This document shows, piece by piece, positions 12,959 through 18,964 of a DNA stretch of 38,118 nt. Numbering within the stretch: position 1 is the first letter of the stretch; each line of letters opens with the position of its first letter. The notes beneath the pieces were generated by a model. The model did no database searches, was not told the origin of the DNA, and worked only from the letters and a program-made list of their open reading frames with translations. Position numbers and translations under genes: made by a program. This DNA is from a virus: positions 1 to 38,118 of the IMG/VR virus record IMGVR_UViG_3300042112_000355. One strand, given 5' to 3'.

Positions 12959-13004
12959 TACTTTACTCTGTTCGATTACACTTTTGGAAAGGTTAGGTTT
13001 GACT

Positions 13005-13262
13005 ATGCGTACTTATGATTTTGCGGTTGCTGTTGCTTCTGATTCGCTGGATACTGAGGTGGTTGAGGATACGATCAAGCAGGCTCTTGCTGATGGTCTG
13101 CCCGATGGTACTCTGGTTGTGGTCAAGGCTCAGGGTATCAAGGATTATTCCGAGCAGGGTTGGAAGGTTGCTCGTAACCGTAAGTTTGGCGTGAGTGTCA
13201 AGGAAGCGGGTGATGGTCACAAGGCTAAGACTACCAAGGTTGAAGTTGAGGCTATTGCCTAA
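13005..13262 (+). CDS. Small hypothetical protein
   Basis: An 85-residue protein (MRTYDFAVAVASDSLDTEVV...). ATG 13005 follows GGAAAGGTTAGG; the longer in-frame start overlaps the -10. Pattern: beta strand, helix, beta strand (TLVVVKAQG), then a lysine-rich region ending TTKVEVEAIA. Unknown. A new promoter begins two bases after its stop. Confidence 0.72.
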   Translation: MRTYDFAVAVASDSLDTEVVEDTIKQALADGLPDGTLVVVKAQGIKDYSEQGWKVARNRKFGVSVKEAGDGHKAKTTKVEVEAIA

Positions 13263-13263
13263 G

Positions 13264-13292
13264 TTGACACAACTGGACTATGCCAGTATAAA
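13264..13292 (+). promoter_or_regulatory. Promoter with flanking operator-like palindrome
   Basis: TTGACA, 17 bases, TATAAA. CTATGCC (13278-13284) and GGCATAG (13302-13308) form a perfect 7-bp inverted repeat bracketing the -10 and start site, which looks like an operator. Drives the structured RNA and tRNA-Arg. Confidence 0.8.
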
Positions 13293-13298
13293 TAGATT

Positions 13299-13489
13299 TT
13301 AGGCATAGTGCGGCGGGATTCGTCCCGCGTAATGATGTGGGAAATACCCACCTAGCAGAGTCTAACCAACTAATAACCAGCGTGGTTGCTGGGAAGGGGT
13401 CTGCTGCTAGTATATTGCCGATGGTAAAGTGGCTCCACCATCAACCGCATAACCCGCACGGGACGCCGTGGCGGGCCTGCGGCATTGAC
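13299..13489 (+). ncRNA. Structured RNA leading into tRNA-Arg
   Basis: A 190-nt non-coding stretch made of consecutive hairpins: GCGGGA-UUCG-UCCCGC (13313-13328), GTGGG/CCCAC (13337-13351), CTAGCAGA/TCTGCTGCTAG (13352-13359/13400-13410) enclosing CCAGC/GCTGG, and a compound stem CCGCA/TGCGG, CCCGC/GCGGG, ACGG-GACG-CCGT (13445-13482). It runs directly into the tRNA. Class unknown; could be processed by RNase P at the tRNA 5' end. Confidence 0.65.
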
Positions 13490-13561
13490 GGCCCCATAGT
13501 TAAATGGATATAACAAGTGCCTTCTAAGCACTGGTTAGGGGTTCGATTCCTCTTGGGGCTA
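13490..13561 (+). tRNA. tRNA-Arg (UCU)
   Basis: Complete cloverleaf: acceptor GGCCCCA/TGGGGCT, anticodon arm AGTGC-CTTCTAA-GCACT, T arm AGGGG-TTCGATT-CCTCT. No CCA encoded. Reads AGA, a codon favoured in AT-rich phage genes. Confidence 0.93.
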
Positions 13562-13615
13562 CTATGAAAAACGAAGCAGAAACTACTGAGCAGTTTTTAA
13601 GCATGTGCGAACTAC

Positions 13616-13700
13616 TCCTAAACTCTTTGAGGATAAAGACTTAGAGCGAGCGGGGGCGGCCCGGCTTGACGTAACTCCTTTAGCATCAACGCCTTGCGTC
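13616..13700 (+). repeat. Palindromic module copy 13
   Basis: Arms TCCTAAAC...ACTTAGAG and CGTAACT...CCTTGCGTC; core GCGAGCGGGGGCGGCCCGGC. It follows tRNA-Arg. A 26-codon ORF at 13564 runs into arm 1 and is not called. Confidence 0.82.
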
Positions 13701-13726
13701 AAAAATAATTTCTTCAAGAAAATGCC

Positions 13727-13755
13727 TTGACAGCACCGATAACCTAGTGTAGAAT
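13727..13755 (+). promoter_or_regulatory. CCGATA-class promoter
   Basis: TTGACA, 17 bases starting GCACCGATAA, TAGAAT. Confidence 0.87.
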
Positions 13756-13777
13756 CAGTAGACACGCTAGGAGAAGA

Positions 13778-14485
13778 ATGATGAAAACCGCAGACGGTAA
13801 TGATAAGTTGGGTAAGGGTTGCATTGTGGTTTCGCGTCCGGTTGGCGATACTTGCCCAAGCGATTGCGATTATCTCGGAAACGGCTGTTATGCCGAAGGT
13901 ACTGAACGGCAGTACAAAAACGCCCGTGTCGCTGGTTTTGCTAACGTAGTCACGGAGAAAAACAAAATCCGTGCCATGATTCTTGACGCAAAAAAGCGTG
14001 AGAAATCTATCCGCTGGCATGAGCGTGGCGATTGGTTTCTCAATGGTGAACTTGACACAGACTACGTTGATAATGTAACGTGGGCTTGCGAGAGTATTCT
14101 TGCTAGTGGTGATAGTCTGCCCGATATGTGGTTCTATACTCATATCTACGATAGTCGGCTTGTTGCTCTGGAAAAGTATATGGCAGTCTACGCTAGTATT
14201 CACGACGATAACGATATGAACGAGGCTAAGAATCAAGGCTTCAAGTTGTTTGCGTGGTGCGATAGCGATATGAAAATTGCCCCGAAGCGACCAAAGAACA
14301 AGGCTAAGGCCGACGCTTGGCGACAAGCGTTGCCCAAACTGGTTGTGCTGAACGGTGAGAAGTTTGTGACTTGTCCGGAAATTCGTCGCGGTCGTTCGGT
14401 TATCACTTGCACCGGCACGAAGGATAGTATAAGTTGTGATATGTGCGTAAAAGGATTAGCCAACGTATTATTTCCCTCCCATTGA
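13778..14485 (+). CDS. Cysteine-motif phage protein (GP88/DUF7227-like)
   Basis: A 235-residue protein. It begins LGKGCIVVSRPVGDTCPSDC, then DYLGNGCYAE: a C-x(3)-C-x(6)-CYAE motif like that of phage GP88/DUF7227-type proteins (assignment from memory, not searched). Then WHERGDWF near residue 87. A second Cys set lies at the end (TCPEI, ITCTGTKDSISCDMCVKG). The arrangement suggests a metal or Fe-S site. Start ATG 13778 after AGGAGAAGA. Its last residues LFPSH are echoed at the end of the next gene. Confidence 0.7.
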   Translation: MMKTADGNDKLGKGCIVVSRPVGDTCPSDCDYLGNGCYAEGTERQYKNARVAGFANVVTEKNKIRAMILDAKKREKSIRWHERGDWFLNGELDTDYVDNVTWACESILASGDSLPDMWFYTHIYDSRLVALEKYMAVYASIHDDNDMNEAKNQGFKLFAWCDSDMKIAPKRPKNKAKADAWRQALPKLVVLNGEKFVTCPEIRRGRSVITCTGTKDSISCDMCVKGLANVLFPSH

Positions 14486-14535
14486 GATTTTGGTGTATAT
14501 ACTAGTGGGCTTTAACTCACTAGGAGATATACACT

Positions 14536-15096
14536 ATGAAACATACGAATATAAGCCAATATATAAGAGAAAATAGGGATGAGTTTAAACAGCATATTTT
14601 AAATAGAAAAACAGAAATAGAACTATCTAAAATATATGGTTGTTCTAATGCAACAATCATAGCGATGAAAAAAGAGTTAAAACTACAATCAAGAGATTTA
14701 TTTAAAGAAAATAAGTTCAATCACAAATCTGATATAACGCACTGTAAAAGTTGTGGTAGAAAAAGCAAAAAAAATACTTGCTCTAAGTGTGTACAGAAAA
14801 GAACAAATATAGCCAAGAAAGAACTGTTGATTGAAAAAGCTGGTGGTAAGTGTGTTAAATGCGGATATAAAGAATGTATTGCCGCATTAGATTTTCACCA
14901 TATTAATCCCAAGACTAAAGAAATAAATCTTAATACAAACTTAAATATAAATACTAAGTTAAAAGAAATTAAAAAATGTATTCTATTATGTTGTCGATGT
15001 CATAGGGAACTACATTGGCAAGAGACTATTGACTTTGTTCAAGCAAACAGATATGCTATAGACAAGACGAAAGAAAGATTGTTTCCCGCTCACTAG
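14536..15096 (+). CDS. HNH endonuclease with zinc knuckles
   Basis: A 186-residue protein. N-terminal HTH (IELSKIYGCSNATIIAMKKEL), then Zn knuckles CKSCG and CSKC, CVKCGYKEC, and an HNH core: LDFHHINPKTKEINLN followed by CCRCHRELHW. It is much more AT- and Lys-rich than its neighbours, as expected for a mobile homing endonuclease. It inserts between genes 13778 and 15106. A hairpin CTAGTG/CACTAG and TATACT precede it. It ends RLFPAH, matching LFPSH of the upstream gene. Confidence 0.85.
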   Translation: MKHTNISQYIRENRDEFKQHILNRKTEIELSKIYGCSNATIIAMKKELKLQSRDLFKENKFNHKSDITHCKSCGRKSKKNTCSKCVQKRTNIAKKELLIEKAGGKCVKCGYKECIAALDFHHINPKTKEINLNTNLNINTKLKEIKKCILLCCRCHRELHWQETIDFVQANRYAIDKTKERLFPAH

Positions 15097-15105
15097 GAAT
15101 AATCA

Positions 15106-15696
15106 ATGGCTACTAAATTTAGTTATGTTGGAAAGTATGAGAATAGTGGTAGCAAGAACTCTTTCTATAAACTGTCTGGAAAACCATATGGTTTCAAGAG
15201 TTTTCCTAATAAGAGTTTGGCCGAGTTTGCTCATGCTGTTCAGAGTCATTTAGCCCCATATCTTGCTCCGAAGGTTTATAGTTCTGTGTGTAGGATCAGG
15301 GTTCCTAATTATTTTGTAGACGGCATCAAGAACAATAAGATAAAATATCGTACAGAAATGGTATTGAGCGATTGGGGGTATTTGACCGAGATTGCTAAGC
15401 AGTATGTTTGCTACGATAATGACTGTGACGGGGACTGTGCTCATTGTGACCTATGTTCGCACTATGATGAAATCGGGGATTTGCTCAATGGTATGTGGGA
15501 GTGCGGAGTAGAATATACTGATTGCCATGAGGGTAATCTTGGCTGGGTAAAAAGAGAAAAGAAAAAGATTCTAGTTGCTATTGATTTTGGTAGAGAAAGC
15601 ATAGGGGAAACCGAAGGACATTTTCCAGAAGTTTGTTGGGAAGGCGTAGAAGGTGCTTATTGTAACTGCCCTAAATGTGAGGAATGTTATGTCTAA
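15106..15696 (+). CDS. Minimal kinase-like protein
   Basis: A 196-residue protein. It carries TDCHEGNLGWV (139-149), resembling the catalytic loop D-x-H-x(2)-N of aminoglycoside-phosphotransferase and protein-kinase-like folds, followed by VAIDFGRES (157-165), a DFG-type metal motif. FKSF at 30-33 may hold the beta-3 Lys. The protein is shorter than known kinases, and a CYDNDCDGDCAHCDLC zinc-like loop (102-117) is inserted before the catalytic loop. Substrate unknown. Overlaps gene 15689. Confidence 0.6.
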   Translation: MATKFSYVGKYENSGSKNSFYKLSGKPYGFKSFPNKSLAEFAHAVQSHLAPYLAPKVYSSVCRIRVPNYFVDGIKNNKIKYRTEMVLSDWGYLTEIAKQYVCYDNDCDGDCAHCDLCSHYDEIGDLLNGMWECGVEYTDCHEGNLGWVKREKKKILVAIDFGRESIGETEGHFPEVCWEGVEGAYCNCPKCEECYV

Positions 15697-15931
15697 ATAC
15701 TATATCAAATGTGGTACTCTAGAACTAATCTACTCAACAAGTAAAAATCCTCTTGAGGCAGCAGTAACTACTCTTGGCGAAAGCAATAAGTTCGATGTTC
15801 TAGATGAATACTTCTATATAGATGAGCGTGGTTTTAGAGACTATACTACAGCCGACAAGTTGACGCAGGTTATCAAACTAAATAAGGTCTGTAGGCTGGC
15901 TGGCTGGGAAATCAATAGAGAAGACGAATAA
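15689..15931 (+). CDS. Small phage conserved hypothetical
   Basis: An 80-residue protein (MSKYYIKCGTLELIYSTSKN...). ATG 15689 lies just inside the end of the kinase-like gene. K-x-x-P-x-x-A-A, FxIxERGFR-like (YFYIDERGFRDY) and a C-terminal GWE are typical of a common small phage family of unknown function. Confidence 0.78.
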   Translation: MSKYYIKCGTLELIYSTSKNPLEAAVTTLGESNKFDVLDEYFYIDERGFRDYTTADKLTQVIKLNKVCRLAGWEINREDE

Positions 15932-15936
15932 AGCTA

Positions 15937-16021
15937 ACCGCAAATCCTTTGTACGCAAGTACTTAGGGCTAGCGGGGCCGGCCCGGCTGATCGTAACTCC
16001 TTATGCTTCAACCACTTAGGA
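15937..16021 (+). repeat. Palindromic module copy 14
   Basis: Arms CGCAAATC...ACTTAGGG and CGTAACT...ACTTAGG; core GCGGGGCCGGCCCGGC with a GGGCCGGCCC-type palindrome. Confidence 0.85.
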
Positions 16022-16037
16022 AAAATTAAAGAATGGG

Positions 16038-16066
16038 TGGACGGATACCGATAAGTATGGTATGCT
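16038..16066 (+). promoter_or_regulatory. CCGATA-class promoter with weak -35
   Basis: TGGACG, 17 bases starting GATACCGATAAG, TATGCT. Confidence 0.65.
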
Positions 16067-16088
16067 AATCAGATGCAGAGGAGAAAGA

Positions 16089-16457
16089 ATGATCCAGTGG
16101 ATAGGGGTTATTATTGCCCTATTAGGTTTGGCCTATAATGGTGTAAAAGACTACCAAAAGGGTGATATAAAAATACCCAAACTACCAAAAAAAGAAGTAT
16201 TGACAAAGGTGGTTTATCCGGTACAATACTGTTTAATGGCTTACGATCCTAATATTGACAAGGTTTTCTACTTACACGAAAATGGACAATGGTATGATTA
16301 CGCTCCACAACAACGACGATACCCGACCACGCCGCAAGTACGGCAAGATCAAGGTCAAGGTCAAGCAACCTTGGGAGACTCCTACGGGACACAAGGAGCA
16401 TCGGGATACTACTATGGACAGCAGGCCCAAGCGTCAGCGAACACGACGAGACATTGA
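16089..16457 (+). CDS. Membrane-anchored low-complexity protein
   Basis: A 122-residue protein. ATG 16089 follows GAGGAGAAAGA. Residues 1-18 are a hydrophobic anchor (IQWIGVIIALLGLAYNGV). The middle part has VYPVQYCLMAYDPNIDKVFYLHENGQWYDY. The C-terminal third is low-complexity Gln/Gly/Tyr (QDQGQGQATLGDSYGTQG), in a region overlapped by the ORF at 16282. Function unknown. Confidence 0.7.
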   Translation: MIQWIGVIIALLGLAYNGVKDYQKGDIKIPKLPKKEVLTKVVYPVQYCLMAYDPNIDKVFYLHENGQWYDYAPQQRRYPTTPQVRQDQGQGQATLGDSYGTQGASGYYYGQQAQASANTTRH

Positions 16458-16488
16458 CAAGGCATGGCGTGATGAGTATGATATGTAG
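16282..16488 (+). CDS. Overlapping basic protein in +1 frame
   Basis: A 68-residue ORF (ATG 16282 or 16294) overlapping the end of gene 16089. Its sequence PRRKYGKIKVKVKQPWETPT and DSRPKRQRTRRDIDKAWRDEYDM looks like a real basic domain, more so than the Gln/Gly-rich reading of gene 16089 here. No ribosome site is visible, and it ends beyond the tRNA promoter. Either a true overlapping gene or the ancestral frame; uncertain. Confidence 0.5.
   Translation: MDNGMITLHNNDDTRPRRKYGKIKVKVKQPWETPTGHKEHRDTTMDSRPKRQRTRRDIDKAWRDEYDM
16454..16482 (+). promoter_or_regulatory. tRNA cluster promoter
   Basis: TTGACA, 17 bases, TATGAT, within the last codons of the 16282 frame. First tRNA begins 14 bases downstream. 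Confidence 0.8.
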
Positions 16489-16495
16489 TATTATC

Positions 16496-16568
16496 GCCGG
16501 TATAACTCAGTTAGCAGAGTGTCAAATTTGTAATTTGAATGTCGTGGGTGCAAATCCTACTACCGGCT
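16496..16568 (+). tRNA. tRNA-Thr (UGU)
   Basis: Acceptor GCCGGTA/TACCGGC, anticodon arm TCAAA-TTTGTAA-TTTGA, T loop TGCAAAT. Discriminator T. Reads ACA/ACG. Confidence 0.92.
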
Positions 16569-16573
16569 CTCGC

Positions 16574-16644
16574 TCCGGGATGGTGAAACGGTATCACAAC
16601 TGACTTTGGATCAGTTTTTCTACGTTCGAATCGTAGTCCCGGAA
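16574..16644 (+). tRNA. tRNA-Gln (UUG)
   Basis: Acceptor TCCGGGA/TCCCGGA, anticodon arm ACTGA-CTTTGGA-TCAGT, T arm CTACG-TTCGAAT-CGTAG. Confidence 0.93.
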
Positions 16645-16648
16645 TTAT

Positions 16649-16720
16649 TGTGAGGTAGCATAATGGTAATGCTCAAAACTGTTAATTTTGCCGATGTCAG
16701 TTCGACTCTGACCCTCACAG
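16649..16720 (+). tRNA. tRNA-Asn (GUU)
   Basis: Acceptor TGTGAGG/CCTCACA, anticodon arm CAAAA-CTGTTAA-TTTTG, T arm GTCAG-TTCGACT-CTGAC. Confidence 0.93.
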
Positions 16721-16752
16721 CTTATTATACAGATAGTGTAGAATAATACAAT

Positions 16753-16839
16753 GGAACGTAGGCAGATATCGGCTTGCTGCACCTCTTTGCTAAAGAGGAC
16801 TAGGTAATACTAGTGAAGGTTCAACTCCTTTGCGTTCCG
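16753..16839 (+). tRNA. tRNA-Ser (GCU)
   Basis: Class II tRNA with long variable arm (ACTAG...CTAGT). Acceptor GGAACGT/GCGTTCC, anticodon arm CCTCT-TTGCTAA-AGAGG, T arm GAAGG-TTCAACT-CCTTT. Confidence 0.93.
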
Positions 16840-16869
16840 TTCGGAGGCTGGCGCGTTTGAGTTGCGGAC

Positions 16870-16940
16870 ATTGGCGTAGTTCAATAGTAGAATAACTGTC
16901 TCCAAAACAGTAGATGGTGGTGCAATTCCACCCGCCTTTG
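16870..16940 (+). tRNA. tRNA-Trp (CCA) with mismatched acceptor
   Basis: Anticodon arm ACTGT-CTCCAAA-ACAGT, T arm GGTGG-TGCAATT-CCACC, discriminator G as expected for Trp. The acceptor ATTGGCG/CGCCTTT has T-T mismatches at pairs 2-71 and 3-70. AGTCAGC element copy 4 follows immediately. Confidence 0.82.
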
Positions 16941-16943
16941 CTT

Positions 16944-16990
16944 GTATCATCTAATCCTTCGGATTTGCGGACTTGGCGATAGTCAGCGAA
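16944..16990 (+). repeat. AGTCAGC element copy 4
   Basis: Contains AATCC-TTC-GGATT hairpin, then TTGCGG, CTTGGCGATAGTCAGCGAAA. Starts 3 bases after tRNA-Trp. GACTT/AAGTC could form a second stem ahead of a T8 run (16999-17005), so this copy may terminate the tRNA transcript. Confidence 0.75.
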
Positions 16991-17007
16991 AGTCTCAATT
17001 TTTTTGG

Positions 17008-17035
17008 TTGACAAGCCGATAACGTATGGTACACT
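17008..17035 (+). promoter_or_regulatory. CCGATA-class promoter
   Basis: TTGACA, 16 bases starting AGCCGATAACG, TACACT. Confidence 0.85.
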
Positions 17036-17054
17036 TCCTATAAAGGAGAAAGAG

Positions 17055-17222
17055 ATGAAGCGGCTTCGTATCTATGATATTGTGATGGAGAGCGGAGAAA
17101 AGAGTCTGAATGATATTGTTCTTGAAATGCAGAATGATTTTGATTGGACTGATGTTTTCTTTGCTATTGAACAAAATTTGACATTTCCTGTTGATAGTTA
17201 TAGTTACGAGGAAATTTATTGA
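17055..17222 (+). CDS. Small acidic hypothetical protein
   Basis: A 55-residue protein (MKRLRIYDIVMESGEKSLND...). ATG 17055 follows AAAGGAGAAAGAG. Charged and helical; no family. Seven bases after its stop begins tRNA-Lys, so both may share a transcript. Confidence 0.7.
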   Translation: MKRLRIYDIVMESGEKSLNDIVLEMQNDFDWTDVFFAIEQNLTFPVDSYSYEEIY

Positions 17223-17228
17223 GGATAC

Positions 17229-17301
17229 GGGCGATTCGTATAGCGGTGATTATAGGGGACTTTTAATCCCACAGACCTAGGTTCGAGTCCTAGATCGCCC
17301 A
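17229..17301 (+). tRNA. tRNA-Lys (UUU)
   Basis: Acceptor GGGCGAT/ATCGCCC, anticodon loop CTTTTAA on stem GGGA/TCCC, T arm CTAGG-TTCGAGT-CCTAG, discriminator A. Its 3' half is overlapped on the other strand by the end of a homing endonuclease gene. Confidence 0.92.
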
Positions 17302-17885
17302 TTTAGATGAGACTGTAAAATATTTATACAATCTATAACATCTGTTTTTACTTTATTTGCTGTAAATCTTAAAACGATCCAACCGTTTTGTTTACTAAAA
17401 AGATCTCTACGAGCATCTATTTTTTTTACTTTCTCTGAGAGGTGAGTAGCACCATCAATTTCGACATCTATTTTTTGCTCTGGCCAAGCAAAATCATATT
17501 CATAAATACCATTTTGATAAGCGTATTGCCAACCGGTAATATTTGCTGAAATAAGAGCGTTTTCAAAAATCTGTTCTGGATAACTTTTTTTAGAAGAATG
17601 ATTAATAAGATATGGAACTTTATCTGGATTATTAGTTAAATATTTAATTCTAGCTTTAGATATTTTAATCTTAGTTTCTTCAGAATGTTTTTGACAACCA
17701 CGACCCTTTTTATAAGCAATTTTATTAGCATCGGAATGATTTCTAGAGATAAAATCTCCACGTTCTTTGGCCTTAAAAAGACTAGCCTGAGCAATACCAA
17801 ATTCTTGTTGTATTTCTTTCCATGTGTGTCCAGCATCATAGAATGCTTGTACTTTATTCCAATTATATTTGGTTTTTCTAGGCAT
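17277..17885 (-). CDS. Homing endonuclease, Vsr/DUF559-like with HTH
   Basis: A 202-residue protein on the opposite strand to its neighbours. N-terminal HTH (TWKEIQQEFGIAQASLFKAKE), a NUMOD3-like segment KHSEETKIKISKARIKYL (about 66-83), then a Vsr/DUF559-type nuclease domain: YPEQIFENAL, YEYDFAWPEQKIDVEIDGATH, RRDLFSKQNGWIVLRFTA. The D...(E/D)ID and FT residues match the PD-(D/E)xK-like homing (EDxHD-type) family. Its last codons (NGRSRTRT) are antisense to the T arm of tRNA-Lys. A mobile insertion beside a tRNA is the likely origin. Confidence 0.85.
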   Translation of the reverse strand: MPRKTKYNWNKVQAFYDAGHTWKEIQQEFGIAQASLFKAKERGDFISRNHSDANKIAYKKGRGCQKHSEETKIKISKARIKYLTNNPDKVPYLINHSSKKSYPEQIFENALISANITGWQYAYQNGIYEYDFAWPEQKIDVEIDGATHLSEKVKKIDARRDLFSKQNGWIVLRFTANKVKTDVIDCINILQSHLNGRSRTRT

Positions 17886-17981
17886 AGTATTTAACTTATG
17901 TTTAATAAATTAATTTAAGTTCGGCACACCACTATATAATACACTCGTTGGATAAAAAAACAAGAAAAATTTTCAATCTGC

Positions 17982-18009
17982 TTGACAACTAAGTTCGATG
18001 GTGTATGAT
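17982..18009 (+). promoter_or_regulatory. Promoter
   Basis: TTGACA, 16 bases with TTCGATGG near the -10, TATGAT. Confidence 0.8.
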
Positions 18010-18025
18010 AGGTGAAAAGGAGAAA

Positions 18026-18199
18026 ATGGCCATGTTCGATGATGATATTTATCTTGACTATGAAAGCATCGTAAATGATACTGATCCTCTGTACGATGAT
18101 GAGGAAAATTATAGCGATGATGAATATGATTATATGGATATTAATGAACGAGAATTTGATTCATACTATCATACTATAGCCAATGAATTAATTGACTGA
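18026..18199 (+). CDS. Very acidic Asp/Tyr-rich protein
   Basis: A 57-residue protein (MAMFDDDIYLDYESIVNDTD...) with long Asp/Glu/Tyr runs, similar in style to 8446. ATG 18026 follows AAAAGGAGAAA; the earlier in-frame ATG overlaps the -10. Possible DNA mimic (inference from charge). A tRNA-like structure begins 10 bases after its stop. Confidence 0.72.
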   Translation: MAMFDDDIYLDYESIVNDTDPLYDDEENYSDDEYDYMDINEREFDSYYHTIANELID

Positions 18200-18209
18200 T
18201 CTCCTCCCG

Positions 18210-18299
18210 ATGGGCGCAACTTGGTGGGACAAGTATTCTACTATTAATCATAACGATTATCTTTCCTTTTCTTAGTACGTTCGAATCGTACCGTCCATT
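18210..18299 (+). ncRNA. tRNA-like structure upstream of PRTase gene
   Basis: Acceptor-like stem ATGGGCG (18210-18216) pairs with CGTCCAT (18292-18298). D-like arm ACTTG/CAAGT (18219-18223/18230-18234). T arm is perfect: GTACG-TTCGAAT-CGTAC (18275-18291). The anticodon arm is abnormal: TAATC-ATAAC-GATTA (18245-18259) with a 5-nt loop, a 10-nt linker before and 15-nt linker after it, so no anticodon can be assigned. The start codon of the next gene is 4 bases after the 3' end. Confidence 0.65.
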
Positions 18300-18302
18300 A
18301 TT

Positions 18303-18812
18303 ATGAATATTTTAGATCAGAATATTGAAGATGTTCGTAAGACTGCTGATGGAAAATATATTCAGGGTGCTAGCCACACATGCCATGTGCTAAACCATAA
18401 GGCTAGAAATAAGATTATTATTAAAGCTATTTGTGATCTAAGAAAAATAGCAGACACTTTTGACAGTATCGCCTGCTGCGGTGTAAGTGGATTGATGGTG
18501 GTTCCACAAATCGCAGAGTTACTCAACAAGAATATTGTTGTGGTAAGAAAGGGGGAACGATGCTATTCAGAGTTTCGTACCGAGGGAGCGGCCCCTTTTC
18601 AATATATTATATTAGACGATTTAATCTGTTCTGGTTCAACCGTAAAACACATTAAAAGAGTTATCAAGGATGAATACTCGCGTTCTCATTGTATTGGCGT
18701 ATACTGCTATCTGCCTAACGAATGTGCTTATCTTGCCAATGAGGACGGTTCTAAACTCTGCAAGCGTGATCTTGGGATTCCTCTCTTAAACCTAGACCAC
18801 GAAAAGACTTAA
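18303..18812 (+). CDS. Phosphoribosyltransferase (type I fold)
   Basis: A 169-residue protein. FQYIILDDLICSGSTVKHI (99-117) is the PRPP-binding signature: hydrophobic residues, two acidic residues, then SGST. CCGVSGLMVVPQIAELL (58-74) matches the upstream G-x-S-G substrate loop of orotate/hypoxanthine-type enzymes. Likely a nucleotide-salvage type enzyme; base specificity cannot be told. No Shine-Dalgarno sequence precedes ATG 18303; the tRNA-like structure ends there. The stop lies inside palindromic module 15. Confidence 0.82.
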   Translation: MNILDQNIEDVRKTADGKYIQGASHTCHVLNHKARNKIIIKAICDLRKIADTFDSIACCGVSGLMVVPQIAELLNKNIVVVRKGERCYSEFRTEGAAPFQYIILDDLICSGSTVKHIKRVIKDEYSRSHCIGVYCYLPNECAYLANEDGSKLCKRDLGIPLLNLDHEKT

Positions 18813-18868
18813 GACTAATGCGGCCGGCCCGCCGAAACGTAACCCCTTACGCCATAATCACTTACGTC
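18783..18868 (+). repeat. Palindromic module copy 15
   Basis: Arm 1 (CTTAAACCT...AAGACTTAAG) lies within the end of the PRTase gene; core GCGGCCGGCCCGCC; arm 2 CGTAACC...ACTTACGTC. A6T6 tract follows at 18869-18880. Confidence 0.82.
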
Positions 18869-18894
18869 AAAAAATTTTTTCACAAGTTTTCCTG

Positions 18895-18922
18895 TTGACA
18901 CGCCGATAACATACTGTAGAAT
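18895..18922 (+). promoter_or_regulatory. CCGATA-class promoter
   Basis: TTGACA, 16 bases starting CGCCGATAACA, TAGAAT. Confidence 0.88.
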
Positions 18923-18964
18923 GATAGCATACGAGTGAGAAGTTAACCACGAAGGAGTTTGATT

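Noticed and set aside
13287-13294. TATAAATA as a T4-type late promoter
   Set aside because: It is at correct spacing from TTGACA for a normal -10; no other late-type site is seen on the plus strand. Minus-strand TATAAATA near 20820 and 17320 stand alone.
13564-13644. 26-codon ORF after tRNA-Arg
   Set aside because: No ribosome site, runs into palindromic module 13.
13583-14326. 247-codon minus-strand ORF
   Set aside because: Antisense shadow of gene 13778, which has promoter, ribosome site and conserved Cys motifs.
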